A stretch of DNA of 64,000 bases, from contig CAJTEX010000012.1 of NCBI GenBank assembly GCA_910575615.1, positions 41,149-105,148 on the forward strand, given 5' to 3'. Position numbers and translations under genes: made by a program. Below, in pieces: positions 35,498-44,434 of the stretch (positions are counted from its first letter, which is position 1; the number at the start of each line of letters is the position of its first letter). The notes beneath the pieces are model-generated. The model had not been told where the DNA came from. It made no database searches and was given only the letters and a program-made list of their open reading frames with translations. The DNA is from Bacteroidales bacterium. GTDB taxonomy: Bacteria; Bacteroidota; Bacteroidia; Bacteroidales; Muribaculaceae.

Positions 35498-36730
35498 TCA
35501 GAAGCTTGCTGCTTTTATACGTCTTACAGCTTCAATGGTGTTCTCGAGGGTGTTGAATGCCGTGAGGCGGAAATACCCTTCGCCGGCAGGCCCGAATCCG
35601 GAGCCGGGGGTCCCTGCGACATTGCATTTCTCAAGCAGCAGGTCGAAGAATTCCCAGGAAGACATGCCTCCGGGGGCTTTTATCCAGACGTATGGGGCAT
35701 TGACACCGCCAAACACCTCCATACCGGCCTCTGCAAGTCCTTCGCGCAGCACTTTGGCGTTGGCGAGGTAATAGTCCACGGCTTCTTTGACCTGGCGTTG
35801 TCCCTCAGGGGTGAAGATGGCGGCTGCACCGCGTTGCGACACATATGACGCTCCGTTGAACTTGGTGCATTGCCTGCGGTTCCAGAGATGGTTGAGGCTG
35901 ACCTCTTTCCCTTCTTTGTCAAGCGCCTTCAGTTCCTTGGGGACGACCGTGTAGCCGCAACGTACTCCGGTGAATCCAGCGGTCTTGGAGAAACTGCGGA
36001 ACTCTACGGCGCATTTGCGGGCGCCTTCAATCTCGTAAATCGAGTGTGGCACATCTTCTTCGCGGATGAATGACTCGTATGCTGAATCGAAGAGTATCAG
36101 AGAGCCATGTTCCAACGCGAAGTCAACCCAGACTTTGAGCTGGTCGCGGGTGAGGGTGGTGCCGGTGGGATTGTTGGGGTAGCAGAGATATATTATGTCA
36201 GGGACATCACCTTCAGGAAGCTGGGGAATGAAGCCGTTGGCGGCAGTCACCGGAAGGTATTGTATCTTGCTCCAGGCTCCGTCAGCAAGGATGCCGGCGC
36301 GGCCTGCCATCACGTTGGTGTCGACATATACGGGATATACCGGGTCGGTCACGGCCACGGTGTTGTCGGCCGACAGTATGTCGCCGAAATTGCCGGTGTC
36401 GCTTTTTGCACCGTCGCTGACAAAAATCTCAGAGGGGTCGATGTCGATTCCCCGGTTTTTGTAATCGTGGAGAGAGATGGCGTCGCGGAGAAATGGGTAG
36501 CCTTGCTCTGGGCCGTATCCGTGAAAGGTCGCGGAGGAGCTTTCGTCATCCACTGCCTTGTGCATGGCTTCGATGGCTGCCGGACAAAGCGGGAGGGTGA
36601 CATCGCCGATTCCCATCCTTATCACGTCGGCTTCGGGATGGGATTCCTTGAATGCGTTGATTCTACGGGCTACCTCAGAAAAAAGGTAGCTTTCGGGAAG
36701 AATGCAGAAATTGTCGTTTAGGGTGAACAT
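35498..36730 (-). CDS. dapL: LL-diaminopimelate aminotransferase
   Basis: 410 residues from the ATG at 36730 ([17 protein letters not shown]), the expected length. [34 protein letters not shown] and the PLP lysine in [13 protein letters not shown] (about residue 270) mark it as DapL. It converts tetrahydrodipicolinate directly to LL-diaminopimelate with glutamate as amino donor, bypassing the acylated intermediates. The open frame extends upstream to 37048 across dapF on the same strand, but that extension has no family match. It follows dapF by 26 bases; the two form a lysine and cell-wall precursor operon. Confidence 0.95.
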   Translation of the reverse strand: MFTLNDNFCILPESYLFSEVARRINAFKESHPEADVIRMGIGDVTLPLCPAAIEAMHKAVDDESSSATFHGYGPEQGYPFLRDAISLHDYKNRGIDIDPSEIFVSDGAKSDTGNFGDILSADNTVAVTDPVYPVYVDTNVMAGRAGILADGAWSKIQYLPVTAANGFIPQLPEGDVPDIIYLCYPNNPTGTTLTRDQLKVWVDFALEHGSLILFDSAYESFIREEDVPHSIYEIEGARKCAVEFRSFSKTAGFTGVRCGYTVVPKELKALDKEGKEVSLNHLWNRRQCTKFNGASYVSQRGAAAIFTPEGQRQVKEAVDYYLANAKVLREGLAEAGMEVFGGVNAPYVWIKAPGGMSSWEFFDLLLEKCNVAGTPGSGFGPAGEGYFRLTAFNTLENTIEAVRRIKAASF

Positions 36731-36756
36731 GATGTATGTAGTCTGGAAATTTTGGT

Positions 36757-37647
36757 TTATAGGAGACCTTCGGGCAGCTCCATCTCGCCGTTGAACACTG
36801 TGGTGGCAGGGCCGGTCATCAATACATTGCCTGTCGATTTGTCGCGGGTGATGCTGAGGTCTCCACCGAGAAGATGGATGGTCACATCCTCGTTGTCTGC
36901 CAGGCCGAGCAGTGATGCCGCCACCGCTGTGGCGCATGCTCCGGTGCCGCAAGCTTGTGTCTCGCCGCTTCCGCGCTCCCAGACCCTCATCCTGATTTCT
37001 TTCCGGTTTATTATCTGTGCGAATTCGATGTTTGCCCGGTCGGGCCACATGGGATGGGTCTCAAGCTGTCTGCCAAGGGAATGGATGTCGGTCTTGTCGA
37101 GGTCTTTGACGAATATCACCCCGTGGGGATTGCCCATGGATACTGCTGTGACCTTCAACTTGGTTCCTGAGATTTCTACGGGTATCTCAATGTTGCTTTC
37201 GGCGACCACCGGTATGGAGGCCGGCAGAAGGCATGGCGCGCCCATGTCTACCGTCACTGTGGCGATTAATCCGTCTGGCCCGGGGTGAAGGGTTAAATAT
37301 TTAACGCCCGAAAGTGTTTCGAGCGTTAAGTCCAGTTTGTCGGTGTGGCCGTTGTCGTAGACATACTTGCCTACGCAGCGGGAGCCATTGCCACACATCT
37401 TTGCTTCCGAGCCGTCGGCGTTGAAGATGCGCATCTTGAAGTCGGCGCGTTCAGAGGGGCAAATCAGTATGATGCCGTCTCCTCCGACACCCTTGTGTCG
37501 GTCGCTGAGGAGTATTGAAAGTGATTCGGGGTTGGAGGGGGCGCCGTTGGTGCAGTCGATGTAGACGTAGTCGTTTCCGATGCCGTGCATCTTGGTGAAA
37601 CGGAGCTTTTCAGCGGCTGATGAAGTGGAATGTCTCGGAATGTCCAT
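36757..37647 (-). CDS. dapF: diaminopimelate epimerase
   Basis: 296 residues from the ATG at 37647 ([10 protein letters not shown]); an earlier start at 37689 is possible but lies close to the promoter. The two catalytic cysteines are in [10 protein letters not shown] (about residue 88) and [10 protein letters not shown] (about residue 240), with [15 protein letters not shown] at the front. It interconverts LL- and meso-diaminopimelate, the form used for lysine and peptidoglycan. It directly precedes dapL, which makes its substrate, so the pair covers two successive steps. The promoter upstream is the best match in the window. Confidence 0.95.
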   Translation of the reverse strand: MDIPRHSTSSAAEKLRFTKMHGIGNDYVYIDCTNGAPSNPESLSILLSDRHKGVGGDGIILICPSERADFKMRIFNADGSEAKMCGNGSRCVGKYVYDNGHTDKLDLTLETLSGVKYLTLHPGPDGLIATVTVDMGAPCLLPASIPVVAESNIEIPVEISGTKLKVTAVSMGNPHGVIFVKDLDKTDIHSLGRQLETHPMWPDRANIEFAQIINRKEIRMRVWERGSGETQACGTGACATAVAASLLGLADNEDVTIHLLGGDLSITRDKSTGNVLMTGPATTVFNGEMELPEGLL

Positions 37648-37666
37648 ATTGGAAAATTTCACCCCG

Positions 37667-37698
37667 CAAAGGTAGGGATTATTTCTCAACTCCGCAAA
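37667..37698 (-). promoter_or_regulatory. promoter of dapF-dapL
   Basis: On the minus strand a TTTG (37695-37698) and TACCTTTG (37667-37674) are separated by exactly 20 bases, fitting the Bacteroidota -33/-7 consensus. The -33 box lies in the T-rich tail of the preceding terminator. Confidence 0.65.
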
Positions 37699-37703
37699 AG
37701 AAA

Positions 37704-37736
37704 CCTCCGGAAATTTTGTGTAAAAATTTCCGGAGG
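37704..37736 (-). terminator. rho-independent terminator after the beta-barrel gene
   Basis: Arms 37704-37717 and 37723-37736 form a perfect 14-bp stem with a 5-base loop. On the minus strand it is followed by TTTCTTTTG. It lies 26 bases after the stop at 37762. Confidence 0.8.
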
Positions 37737-37761
37737 CTCATAAGGGGTGTATGGCTGTCGT

Positions 37762-38490
37762 TTAGAATGTCCAGCCCAGTCGGAGGGCGGGCTCGATATA
37801 AGTGGCAAGGTTGATGCCGCTTATTTTGTCTTTCTTGTCAGACTCGAGGCTGTCGCTCCAGTTGCCCTTGTCGTCATAGCCTCCCTTGGTGTAGTAGCCG
37901 GGATAGCTCTGGAAGCCGAACTTTATGCCAAGCTCAGCACCAACGAAGAGACCTTTGTAGACATAGAAGTCGATGCCGGTGAATGCCTTGACATTGAATT
38001 CGTTGTAGCTGCGGTCTTCTTTTGCGGGGGAGGAGGTTGTAAGGGCGTTGCAGACCTTGCTTTCGTAGGTCTTGCCGTTAGCGTCGGCGAATTGCGAGGT
38101 GGCGCTTGCGCTCTGCATGGCGTAGCCGAGTCCGGCTCCGGCGTAGAGGTCGACGCGCTTGTAGTTGAAGAAGTGACGCTCGTAGCCGAGGTTGATTGAG
38201 AATGAGCCTAATTTGTTTTTGGCCCAGTTGTCTTCGTTGTTGTCGGGATCTGCCACGGTCTTGTCGCTGTCGAGGCCGAAACCGATGCCGAAGCGGATTG
38301 CGTCTTTGTCAGAGAAGAAGTAGCGGCCTTTGAGCTGGTCGAGCTTGAAGGTGCCGAAATCGTTTGAGAAGGGGTTGAACTGCACTTCTACGGAGAAGTC
38401 ACCTGCTTCGGGTGTGAATGTGTTGTCCTGTGCGATTGCCGAAGAGGCTGATGCTGCCACGATGGCAGCGGCAAGAATCATTTTTCTCAT
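37762..38490 (-). CDS. outer-membrane beta-barrel protein
   Basis: 242 residues. The signal peptide MRKMILAAAIVAASASSAIAQ is followed by alternating aromatic strands (SVEVQFNPFS, GRYFFSDKDAIRFGIGFGL, INLGYERHFF, DLYAGAGLGYAM) and a terminal PALRLGWTF ending in Phe, the recognition signal for barrel assembly. This fits an eight-strand porin-like protein of the outer-membrane beta-barrel (OmpA/OmpW-like) type. No transport substrate or enzymatic site can be seen. It has a 150-base leader with a -7 element and its own terminator, so it is probably a single-gene unit, and likely well expressed. Confidence 0.8.
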   Translation of the reverse strand: MRKMILAAAIVAASASSAIAQDNTFTPEAGDFSVEVQFNPFSNDFGTFKLDQLKGRYFFSDKDAIRFGIGFGLDSDKTVADPDNNEDNWAKNKLGSFSINLGYERHFFNYKRVDLYAGAGLGYAMQSASATSQFADANGKTYESKVCNALTTSSPAKEDRSYNEFNVKAFTGIDFYVYKGLFVGAELGIKFGFQSYPGYYTKGGYDDKGNWSDSLESDKKDKISGINLATYIEPALRLGWTF

Positions 38491-38650
38491 TGCTTTGATG
38501 TTTATGGTCTACGGGGTGTCTATTTGGCGGGGCAAGCCGCTGGTTGGTTTATTCATTGTTTCCCCGTGGACCGATTTAGTAAAACCTGGTTTATTACATG
38601 TAATTAAAGAAACAGTTGGAAACTGTGTGCTATGAGGCTCAAAAGCGTTG

Positions 38651-38658
38651 CAAAGTTA
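38651..38658 (-). promoter_or_regulatory. candidate -7 element for the beta-barrel gene
   Basis: Reads TAACTTTG on the minus strand. It implies a leader of about 150 bases to the ATG at 38490. Confidence 0.4.
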
Positions 38659-38735
38659 AGCTAATTTTCTTAAAGTTTCCTAATTTTTCTTGATTAAAAT
38701 GCAAAAAGAACAAATAATTGGGCTTAAAGGCCAAT

Positions 38736-38750
38736 GCGCGGGGGCCGCGC
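38736..38750 (-). terminator. short GC hairpin directly after a stop codon
   Basis: Arms GCGCGG (38736-38741) and CCGCGC (38745-38750) with a 3-base loop abut the stop of the gene at 38751. Weak terminator candidate; no T-run. Confidence 0.3.
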
Positions 38751-39464
38751 TTAAAACATATAGCCAAGATTTACCAGCAGATTTGATGACCCAAGTTCGT
38801 TGCGGAGCTTGGCAAAGTCGGTGCCATAGGAGATTCCGAGGACGAACTGGTCATATTGTAGTTTAAGGGCGGCATGCCATCCTGCCTGGAAGCGTCGCAA
38901 TGCTTGCGGGCCAAGTGCGTTTTTTGAGAAAAGGTTTACGCTGCCTGGGGTGAATCCGTTGGTCTGCGCCACAGACTCTGGCTTGGCTGGTGACGATATG
39001 GTGGTGGTCTTTTTCCCTAAAGCCTGTATCCTGAAGTCGAAACCTATTTGGGGGATGACATATAACAATTCTGACACAGGCATGCGGTATGACAGGTTGA
39101 GCGGAATATTGAAATTCAGGAACTTTGTGGAGACTTTGGCCTTTATCTCGTCATATGTGGCTGTGTCATGGAATGTCTTGTCGCGGAAAGTCAATCTTGC
39201 ATCCATGCCCGTGCCGAGATACAGAGGGTGGTTGCTGGTTATTCTAAAGTCGATATTGTAGCCGATCACAACTCCGTTTAGGCTGAACGCGGCGGCCGCC
39301 TTTGGGCGCAGTGTGTAAAGGTCATAGCCTGCGAAGATGGTGTTGATACGGTCTGGGCTCCCTTTTGTGGGAGAGGTGGATGGACCGGTTGTTTCGGACG
39401 CGGCGCACCATAAGGGCAAAAGAATGCTCAAAAGCAGGGCCAAATGGGGAAATCTGTATCTCAT
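38751..39464 (-). CDS. PorT-family-like outer-membrane beta-barrel protein
   Basis: 237 residues. A signal peptide (MRYRFPHLALLLSILLPLWCAAS) precedes strands such as TIFAGYDLYTLRP, FLNFNIPLNLSYRMP and LLYVIPQIGFDFRIQ, ending in SNLLVNLGYMF with a terminal Phe. The FNIPLNLSYRM pattern is typical of the OMP_b-brl_2/PorT-like family in Bacteroidota. A cysteine near residue 20 leaves a lipoprotein reading possible but less likely. Function is unknown; possible roles include adhesion or envelope assembly. It is located between another barrel gene and a small HTH gene on the same strand. Confidence 0.72.
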   Translation of the reverse strand: MRYRFPHLALLLSILLPLWCAASETTGPSTSPTKGSPDRINTIFAGYDLYTLRPKAAAAFSLNGVVIGYNIDFRITSNHPLYLGTGMDARLTFRDKTFHDTATYDEIKAKVSTKFLNFNIPLNLSYRMPVSELLYVIPQIGFDFRIQALGKKTTTISSPAKPESVAQTNGFTPGSVNLFSKNALGPQALRRFQAGWHAALKLQYDQFVLGISYGTDFAKLRNELGSSNLLVNLGYMF

Positions 39465-39579
39465 TGTATTTTGGACGGATTTTCTTTTGACATAATGGAT
39501 GCCGGGAGAGGACGGCTCGCATATGAATACAACAGATTTCGGTTATGGAAAGGTTCAGTGCAGGGATATATGTGAGCGA

Positions 39580-39628
39580 CCGGCTCCCGTCACGGTCAGC
39601 TTGGCAGCAGGCGTATGACGGGAGCCGG
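39580..39628 (-). terminator. 13-bp hairpin after the HTH gene
   Basis: Arms 39580-39592 and 39616-39628 are perfectly complementary with a 23-base loop. It starts 27 bases after the HTH gene stop at 39655. Confidence 0.6.
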
Positions 39629-39654
39629 GGGTATGACTGACGGAGTGTGGCCTG

Positions 39655-39927
39655 TCAGTCGCGTCGCCTCGGTTTGATAAATCCGCAGGCGGATTGGAAT
39701 TCCGCGAAAAAGTCGTGGGAAAGCGCGACGGAAATCCTGCAAAGCAGCTCAGTGTCGATAGAGCCTTTCCGTAGGATTTTGTAAACATTGGTGCGGTCGC
39801 AGCAGATTTCCTGGGCCAGCCAGGCGGCCGGACGCCTCTGTCGGCGCAGTTCATCGCTTATGAGAGAACCGATGTGGACCTTAATGCCACAATCTTCGGC
39901 CAAAGTAGAAACAGGATTGGTAGCCAT
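39655..39927 (-). CDS. small XRE-type helix-turn-helix protein
   Basis: 90 residues. The central AAWLAQEICCDRTNVYKILRKGSIDTELLCRISVAL (split: residues about 34-68) has the five-helix spacing of Cro/CI-type HTH domains, with DRTNVYKIL as the recognition helix. The short N-terminal IKVHIGSLISDELRRQR fits helix 1. It should be a DNA-binding regulator, possibly autoregulatory. No toxin-like partner lies next to it on the same strand, so an antitoxin role is not supported. A -7 element at 39935-39942 would place the transcript start almost on the ATG. Confidence 0.75.
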   Translation of the reverse strand: MATNPVSTLAEDCGIKVHIGSLISDELRRQRRPAAWLAQEICCDRTNVYKILRKGSIDTELLCRISVALSHDFFAEFQSACGFIKPRRRD

Positions 39928-40275
39928 GCCTAAACAAAGTTATGATGTTGTGGTAAAAAGAGTTTTCAAGTGCAAAATTAATACAATTATGCCAAAGTTG
40001 AAACATCTGGGCATATATTGTGGTTTTTAACAAATGCAAATGAGGGTTAAGCATCGTGTCTGATTCTTACATATTGTAAAGGTTGTGGCGGCAATGGCTA
40101 AAAATAGTAGAAAAATGGTCTACATCATGCAGTTGCGATTTTAAAATTGGGTGTAGACAAATTTTCAACAGGACACAAGGTAAAAAGTCCGGACTCGTCA
40201 TAACGCGAGAGTCCGGACTTTTTTTATCTGAGTCTGATTTTTATATAATATGGATTGCTCAAAGTGGCATTGTGG
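39928..40275. other. intergenic region of about 350 bases
   Basis: No gene was found. It holds two minus-strand TAnnTTTG matches (39935-39942 and 39973-39980), a 7-base inverted repeat (GTCTACA at 40118-40124 and its complement at 40152-40158) and the terminator of the M3 peptidase gene. Confidence 0.5.
40182..40223. terminator. rho-independent terminator after the M3 peptidase gene
   Basis: Arms 40182-40196 and 40209-40223 form a perfect 15-bp stem beginning and ending in A5/T5, with a 12-base loop. The T-run makes it usable in both directions. Confidence 0.85.
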
Positions 40276-42390
40276 TTATTTCACAAGCCCACGCTGGTGG
40301 AGAAGGGCGTCAGCCGACGGTTTGCGCCCGGAGAAAGATTCGTAAAGCGCCATCGGGTCTTCAGAGGAACCACTCTCAAGCACATGCTTCATCTTTGAGG
40401 CGAGTTCGGGATTGAACACCCCTTTCTCGCAGAACAGCTGGTAGGCGTCGGCATCAAACACCTCTGCCCAGAGATATGTGTAGTAGCCTGACGCGTAGCC
40501 GTCATCGCCGAAGATATGCTTGAAATAGGGTGACCGGTAGCGGAAGGTCAGCTGTGAAGGCATTCCGAGTTCGTCGGCCACTTTCTTCTCGAACTGGTCC
40601 ACATCCACATCATTCTCAGGATTGAGGTGGCCCCATTTGAGGTCGAGCAGGGCAGCTCCTGCAAGTTCGGTGGTCATGAATCCCATATTGTGCTTGGAGG
40701 CGGCATTGATTTTCTGCACAAGAGAGTCGGGGATAAGCTCGCCGGTCTGGTAGTGGTGGGCGTAGACGTTGAGCATTTCGGGGTCGAACGCCCAGTGCTC
40801 GTGGAACTGCGAGGGGAACTCAACGAAATCGCGGTCTACCGAGGTGCCGCTCTGGCTCTTGAGCCTTACTCGGGAGAGCATGCCGTGGAGGCCATGGCCA
40901 AACTCGTGGAACATGGTCTGCACGTCATCGATTGTCAGCAGTGCGGGCGCATCTTCTGTTGGAGGAGCGAAGTTGCCGACATTGTAGATGATCGGACGCT
41001 CAACCGAACCGTCAGGATTCACCCACGAGGTCTTGAGTTCCTCCATCCATGCTCCCTGGCGTTTTGACGGGCGGGTGAAATAATCGGTCATGAATACGGC
41101 GAGGTGTTGGCCGTTCTCATCCTTCACGTCATAGACTTTCACGTCAGGATGATATTTGGGGGCATCGGGCATCTCCTCGAAAGTGAGCCCATAGAGACGG
41201 TTGGCCATCGCGAAGATACCTTTGCGCACGGAGTCAACGGCGAAGTAAGGCCGTATTTCAGCTTCGTTAAGGGCGAAATCACGCTGGCGCACCTTCTCTG
41301 CGAAGTAATAGTAGTCCCAGGGGGCGATTTCGAAATCGTTGCCAAGGGAGTTGCTGAGCTCCTGCATGGTCTTGACCTCTTCGGCGACCTTTGCCTTGGC
41401 GGGAACGAATATCTTCATCAGCAGTTCCTCTGCGGCCTCGGGGGTCTTGGCCATCTTGTCTGCGGTCATATAGGACGCGAAATCCTTGTAGCCAAGCAGG
41501 GCGGCTTTCTTGGCGCGCTCCTTGAGAATCTGGTTGATGACCGGACGGTTGTCGTTGTCGCCGGATGTGGCGTTGGTGGTGTATCCTTTCCACATCTTCT
41601 CGCGGAGGTCGCGGTTGTCAGCATACTGCAGCACGGCCAGGCGGCTGGGGGCATGGAGGGTGAATACCCATTTTCCTTCTTTTCCGCGTTCTTTGGCTTC
41701 AGCGGCGGCATTGTCGACGGTGTTCTTGGGAAGACCGGCCAGATCAGCCTCGTTCTCCACGACAATCTCGAAAGTGTTGTTGGAGTTCAACAGGTTTTTG
41801 TTGTATTTGAGGTAGAGGTCGGTGAGTTTGCCGTTCACCTCTTTGAGCTCAGACTGTTTCTCGGGAGAGAGCAGGGCGCCGCGGCGCACAAACTGGGTGT
41901 AGGTGTCTGTTATGGCACGTCTTTCATCGAGTGGCTGGTTGACGGTGTCGATGTTTTCATAGAGGGTCTTGACACGGTCAAACAGAGCCTGGTTCATCAT
42001 CATTTCGTCAGTGAAAGCTGTGTATTTTGGCAAGAGCTTTTCGTTGACGGCTGCAAGTTCGGGGGAGGCATCTGCCTCAGCGAGTGCGAACATCACAGAG
42101 ACCACACGGTCAAGTGTGGGGCTGAGGTTGTCGAGTGCCAGGATGGTGTTGTCGAATGTGGGCGCGTCAGCGTTGGCCGTTATCGAATCGATTGAGGCCT
42201 TTGCTTCAGCGATTCCGGCATCAAATGCTGGCTCGTAGTCAGAAATCTGGATTTTGTCAAAAGGAGGGATGTCATACGGGGTGTCGTACGCCTTCATGAA
42301 AGGATTCTCCCTTTCCTGCTTGCCGCATCCGGTCAGAAAGACCGCTCCGGCAGCTGCCATGCAGCATAATCCGAAAATGATTGGTTTCAT
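40276..42390 (-). CDS. M3-family metallopeptidase (peptidyl-dipeptidase Dcp-like), lipoprotein
   Basis: 704 residues. The signal peptide ends in a lipobox (VFLTGCGK), so the enzyme is lipid-anchored in the envelope. The zinc motif HEFGH is near residue 490, inside DVQTMFHEFGHGLHGML, with FPSQFHEHW further along. Length and order match oligopeptidases of the Dcp/thimet family, which cut dipeptides or short fragments from peptides up to about 20 residues. The role is likely nutritional peptide breakdown or turnover in the periplasm. It follows the EEP-family gene by 54 bases and has a strong terminator behind it. Confidence 0.92.
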   Translation of the reverse strand: MKPIIFGLCCMAAAGAVFLTGCGKQERENPFMKAYDTPYDIPPFDKIQISDYEPAFDAGIAEAKASIDSITANADAPTFDNTILALDNLSPTLDRVVSVMFALAEADASPELAAVNEKLLPKYTAFTDEMMMNQALFDRVKTLYENIDTVNQPLDERRAITDTYTQFVRRGALLSPEKQSELKEVNGKLTDLYLKYNKNLLNSNNTFEIVVENEADLAGLPKNTVDNAAAEAKERGKEGKWVFTLHAPSRLAVLQYADNRDLREKMWKGYTTNATSGDNDNRPVINQILKERAKKAALLGYKDFASYMTADKMAKTPEAAEELLMKIFVPAKAKVAEEVKTMQELSNSLGNDFEIAPWDYYYFAEKVRQRDFALNEAEIRPYFAVDSVRKGIFAMANRLYGLTFEEMPDAPKYHPDVKVYDVKDENGQHLAVFMTDYFTRPSKRQGAWMEELKTSWVNPDGSVERPIIYNVGNFAPPTEDAPALLTIDDVQTMFHEFGHGLHGMLSRVRLKSQSGTSVDRDFVEFPSQFHEHWAFDPEMLNVYAHHYQTGELIPDSLVQKINAASKHNMGFMTTELAGAALLDLKWGHLNPENDVDVDQFEKKVADELGMPSQLTFRYRSPYFKHIFGDDGYASGYYTYLWAEVFDADAYQLFCEKGVFNPELASKMKHVLESGSSEDPMALYESFSGRKPSADALLHQRGLVK

Positions 42391-42444
42391 AAGCTACTGT
42401 TAGGTTGTGGTTTATGATAATAGGGGAATAGTCACGCAGAAATG

Positions 42445-43644
42445 TCATTCGCGGTTGATGAGGTCGATGCCTTTCAGGTTGCGGTTGACTTGTGGGGCGA
42501 CCCTGGACCACAGGAACCGTACTTCGATAGGGTAGTGGTCGGAGCGGTCAAATCCGTATTTTTCAAAACCGATGGCATCAAGTTTGCCACGGTATAAAAT
42601 ATGGTCGATCTGGAAGTAAAAACGGTTGGCGTGATATGTTATGACAGGGCCACATCCGGCCATCGCGAAGGCGCTTTTGAAGTCGTCCCGTGCAAGTTGC
42701 CTGATGGCATAGCAGTCCTGAATGTCGTTGAAGTCTCCGGCTATAATCACATTCTCGATGCCCAATGAGTCTATTTGCTGGCGTATGAGCCTGGCTTGCG
42801 CGGCGCGGTTGCGGAATGCCGTTGACAGTTTCGCAAGCAGTTTCCGTTTGGCTCCGGAGATGGCTTTGCGGCCACCTTCCCCTTCGGTTATCTCGTGATA
42901 CAAGGCCTTTTCTGAGTGGTCGAGGCCGATTGATTGGAGATGGGCGCTGACAATCAGGGTGCGATGGCCTTGAATTTCGGCCACCACGGCGATATAGAAG
43001 GCCGACGGGTCGTTGAGCTTGGCCACATTCACCGGATAAATCGGATATTTTGAAAGGACCGCGTTTCCGGCACCCATCACCCGGTAAGGGTAAGCCGCGT
43101 AAATGGAGTCGAGTAGTGTGGGGGAAATTCTGCGATAATTTGGTTGGAGGGTCCACCAGAATTCCTGAAGGCACACAATGTCTGAGTTCTGCCTTACAAT
43201 GTATGACATGGTCGGATTTGACTTGCCGTTCATGGCCTCCTGGTATAGTTTTGTGGTGTCTTTAGGTGAGGGCAGCGGTATGCGGTAGTCATTCAGTCCG
43301 TAGACGTTGTAGCTCATGAATGTGAAGCTGCGGTCTTCTTCCTCCGGGGTAAGGTTCCCACGAGAGAGGTTCAGTGGGCAGAAACTTAATATGGGCCCCA
43401 GACAAAACACGATTGTAGCTGCCGGGATTATTGCCATTATGCGGTTGAAAATCAGGCTTATGACCAATGAAAGCACTGTCAGCGCGAGCCATAAGGGGAA
43501 AGTCATAGCCAGAATCGCCGGTATGGTGGAGGTCGCAGGGTTGACCACTCCGCCATATGCAGCCATCAGGGTGACCAACGCAAGCAGACCGTTGATCACA
43601 TATCCGGCAATCGTAAGTATCCTCAGTATTATTTCCTTGTTCAC
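42445..43644 (-). CDS. membrane-anchored endonuclease/exonuclease/phosphatase-family protein
   Basis: 399 residues. The first 90 residues hold three hydrophobic segments (LRILTIAGYVINGLLALVTL and others). The rest is an EEP domain: FMSYNVYGLND, DIVCLQEFWW (the metal-binding glutamate), HLQSIGLD, IIAGDFNDIQD near residue 320 and FDRSDHYPIEV at the end. The orientation would place the EEP domain outside the inner membrane if the third helix leads outward. The family cuts phosphodiesters in nucleic acids or lipids, or dephosphorylates inositols; the substrate is unknown. It has a 28-base gap to the rhomboid gene on the same strand. Confidence 0.85.
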   Translation of the reverse strand: MNKEIILRILTIAGYVINGLLALVTLMAAYGGVVNPATSTIPAILAMTFPLWLALTVLSLVISLIFNRIMAIIPAATIVFCLGPILSFCPLNLSRGNLTPEEEDRSFTFMSYNVYGLNDYRIPLPSPKDTTKLYQEAMNGKSNPTMSYIVRQNSDIVCLQEFWWTLQPNYRRISPTLLDSIYAAYPYRVMGAGNAVLSKYPIYPVNVAKLNDPSAFYIAVVAEIQGHRTLIVSAHLQSIGLDHSEKALYHEITEGEGGRKAISGAKRKLLAKLSTAFRNRAAQARLIRQQIDSLGIENVIIAGDFNDIQDCYAIRQLARDDFKSAFAMAGCGPVITYHANRFYFQIDHILYRGKLDAIGFEKYGFDRSDHYPIEVRFLWSRVAPQVNRNLKGIDLINRE

Positions 43645-43672
43645 TTTAAAACTATATGGCCGCCGGATATTC

Positions 43673-44422
43673 TCAGCGTTGGTTTGTGTTCATATTCCTT
43701 AGATCGAATAGCTCAAGTCGCTCTGGCTCGGAGAGAGAGGCCAAGCCTGAGCGTGCGGCTTTGTTGAGCAGCCCAAGACGGCGAGTGTGCTGGCGAGCCT
43801 TTTCCATGGCCCTGTCGGTGAGCTGTCTGTCGCGGTGTCTCAGCCATAATCCAATCGTCAATCCGGCTGCAGCTCCTCCAAGATGGGCTGCCGTGGCCGG
43901 AGTGAAGGTCGGGCTTCCTGCGAATATGGTGATGATGGCTGCAAGGGCCATCCATTTAAGCTTTACATTGGCTGCGAAGAACAGTCTTAATTCCCTGTCC
44001 GGACTGAGGCACGCAGCGGTCACTACCACGGCAATGACTGACGCGGATGCTCCGGCGAGATTGCCCGCAATGATTCCTTGACCGGCTGATGAGGCAAGGA
44101 ACGCGGCGGCTCCACACACGCCTCCAGCGAGATATGCCGCCACTGGCCGTCGCCATCCTCCTTTCGTCATAGGGCCGAATCCGACAAGCCAGAGCATATT
44201 CACCGTCAGGTGTACGAAATTCAGATGGCTGAACATGTATGTGAATGCTGTCCACGGGGCCATAAGGAATCCGTCGGGAGATGCCGGAAATGCTAAGAAT
44301 CCCACAATCCCCTCCGTGAGCTGGGGGAAAATGCCTTTTGCCAGCCATGCGGTGAGCACAATGAGGTAGACTGTCAGGTTGACCGTCATGATAATCAAAG
44401 TTGCTCGCGCCGTCTGTGACAT
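43673..44422 (-). CDS. rhomboid-family intramembrane serine protease
   Basis: 249 residues with about six membrane helices and a 45-residue basic soluble tail. The catalytic serine is in GASASVIAV (about residue 125) and the histidine in AAHLGGAAAG (about residue 180), with FSHLNFVHLTVNMLWL in the second helix region. Rhomboids cut single-pass membrane proteins within or near the membrane; no substrate can be named. It follows a second rhomboid gene on the same strand after only 12 bases, so both are probably made together. Confidence 0.9.
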   Translation of the reverse strand: MSQTARATLIIMTVNLTVYLIVLTAWLAKGIFPQLTEGIVGFLAFPASPDGFLMAPWTAFTYMFSHLNFVHLTVNMLWLVGFGPMTKGGWRRPVAAYLAGGVCGAAAFLASSAGQGIIAGNLAGASASVIAVVVTAACLSPDRELRLFFAANVKLKWMALAAIITIFAGSPTFTPATAAHLGGAAAGLTIGLWLRHRDRQLTDRAMEKARQHTRRLGLLNKAARSGLASLSEPERLELFDLRNMNTNQR

Positions 44423-44434
44423 GTCTTGCGGGAT

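Noticed and set aside
36731..37048. N-terminal extension of the DapL frame
   Set aside because: It lies across dapF in another frame, and family homology starts at the ATG at 36730.
39555..39854. 99-codon minus-strand frame overlapping the HTH gene
   Set aside because: It overlaps the well-supported HTH frame and its translation looks random.
41104..42195. Long open frame of 363 codons on the plus strand
   Set aside because: It is the exact antisense of the M3 peptidase gene and shows no family motif; it arises from codon bias.
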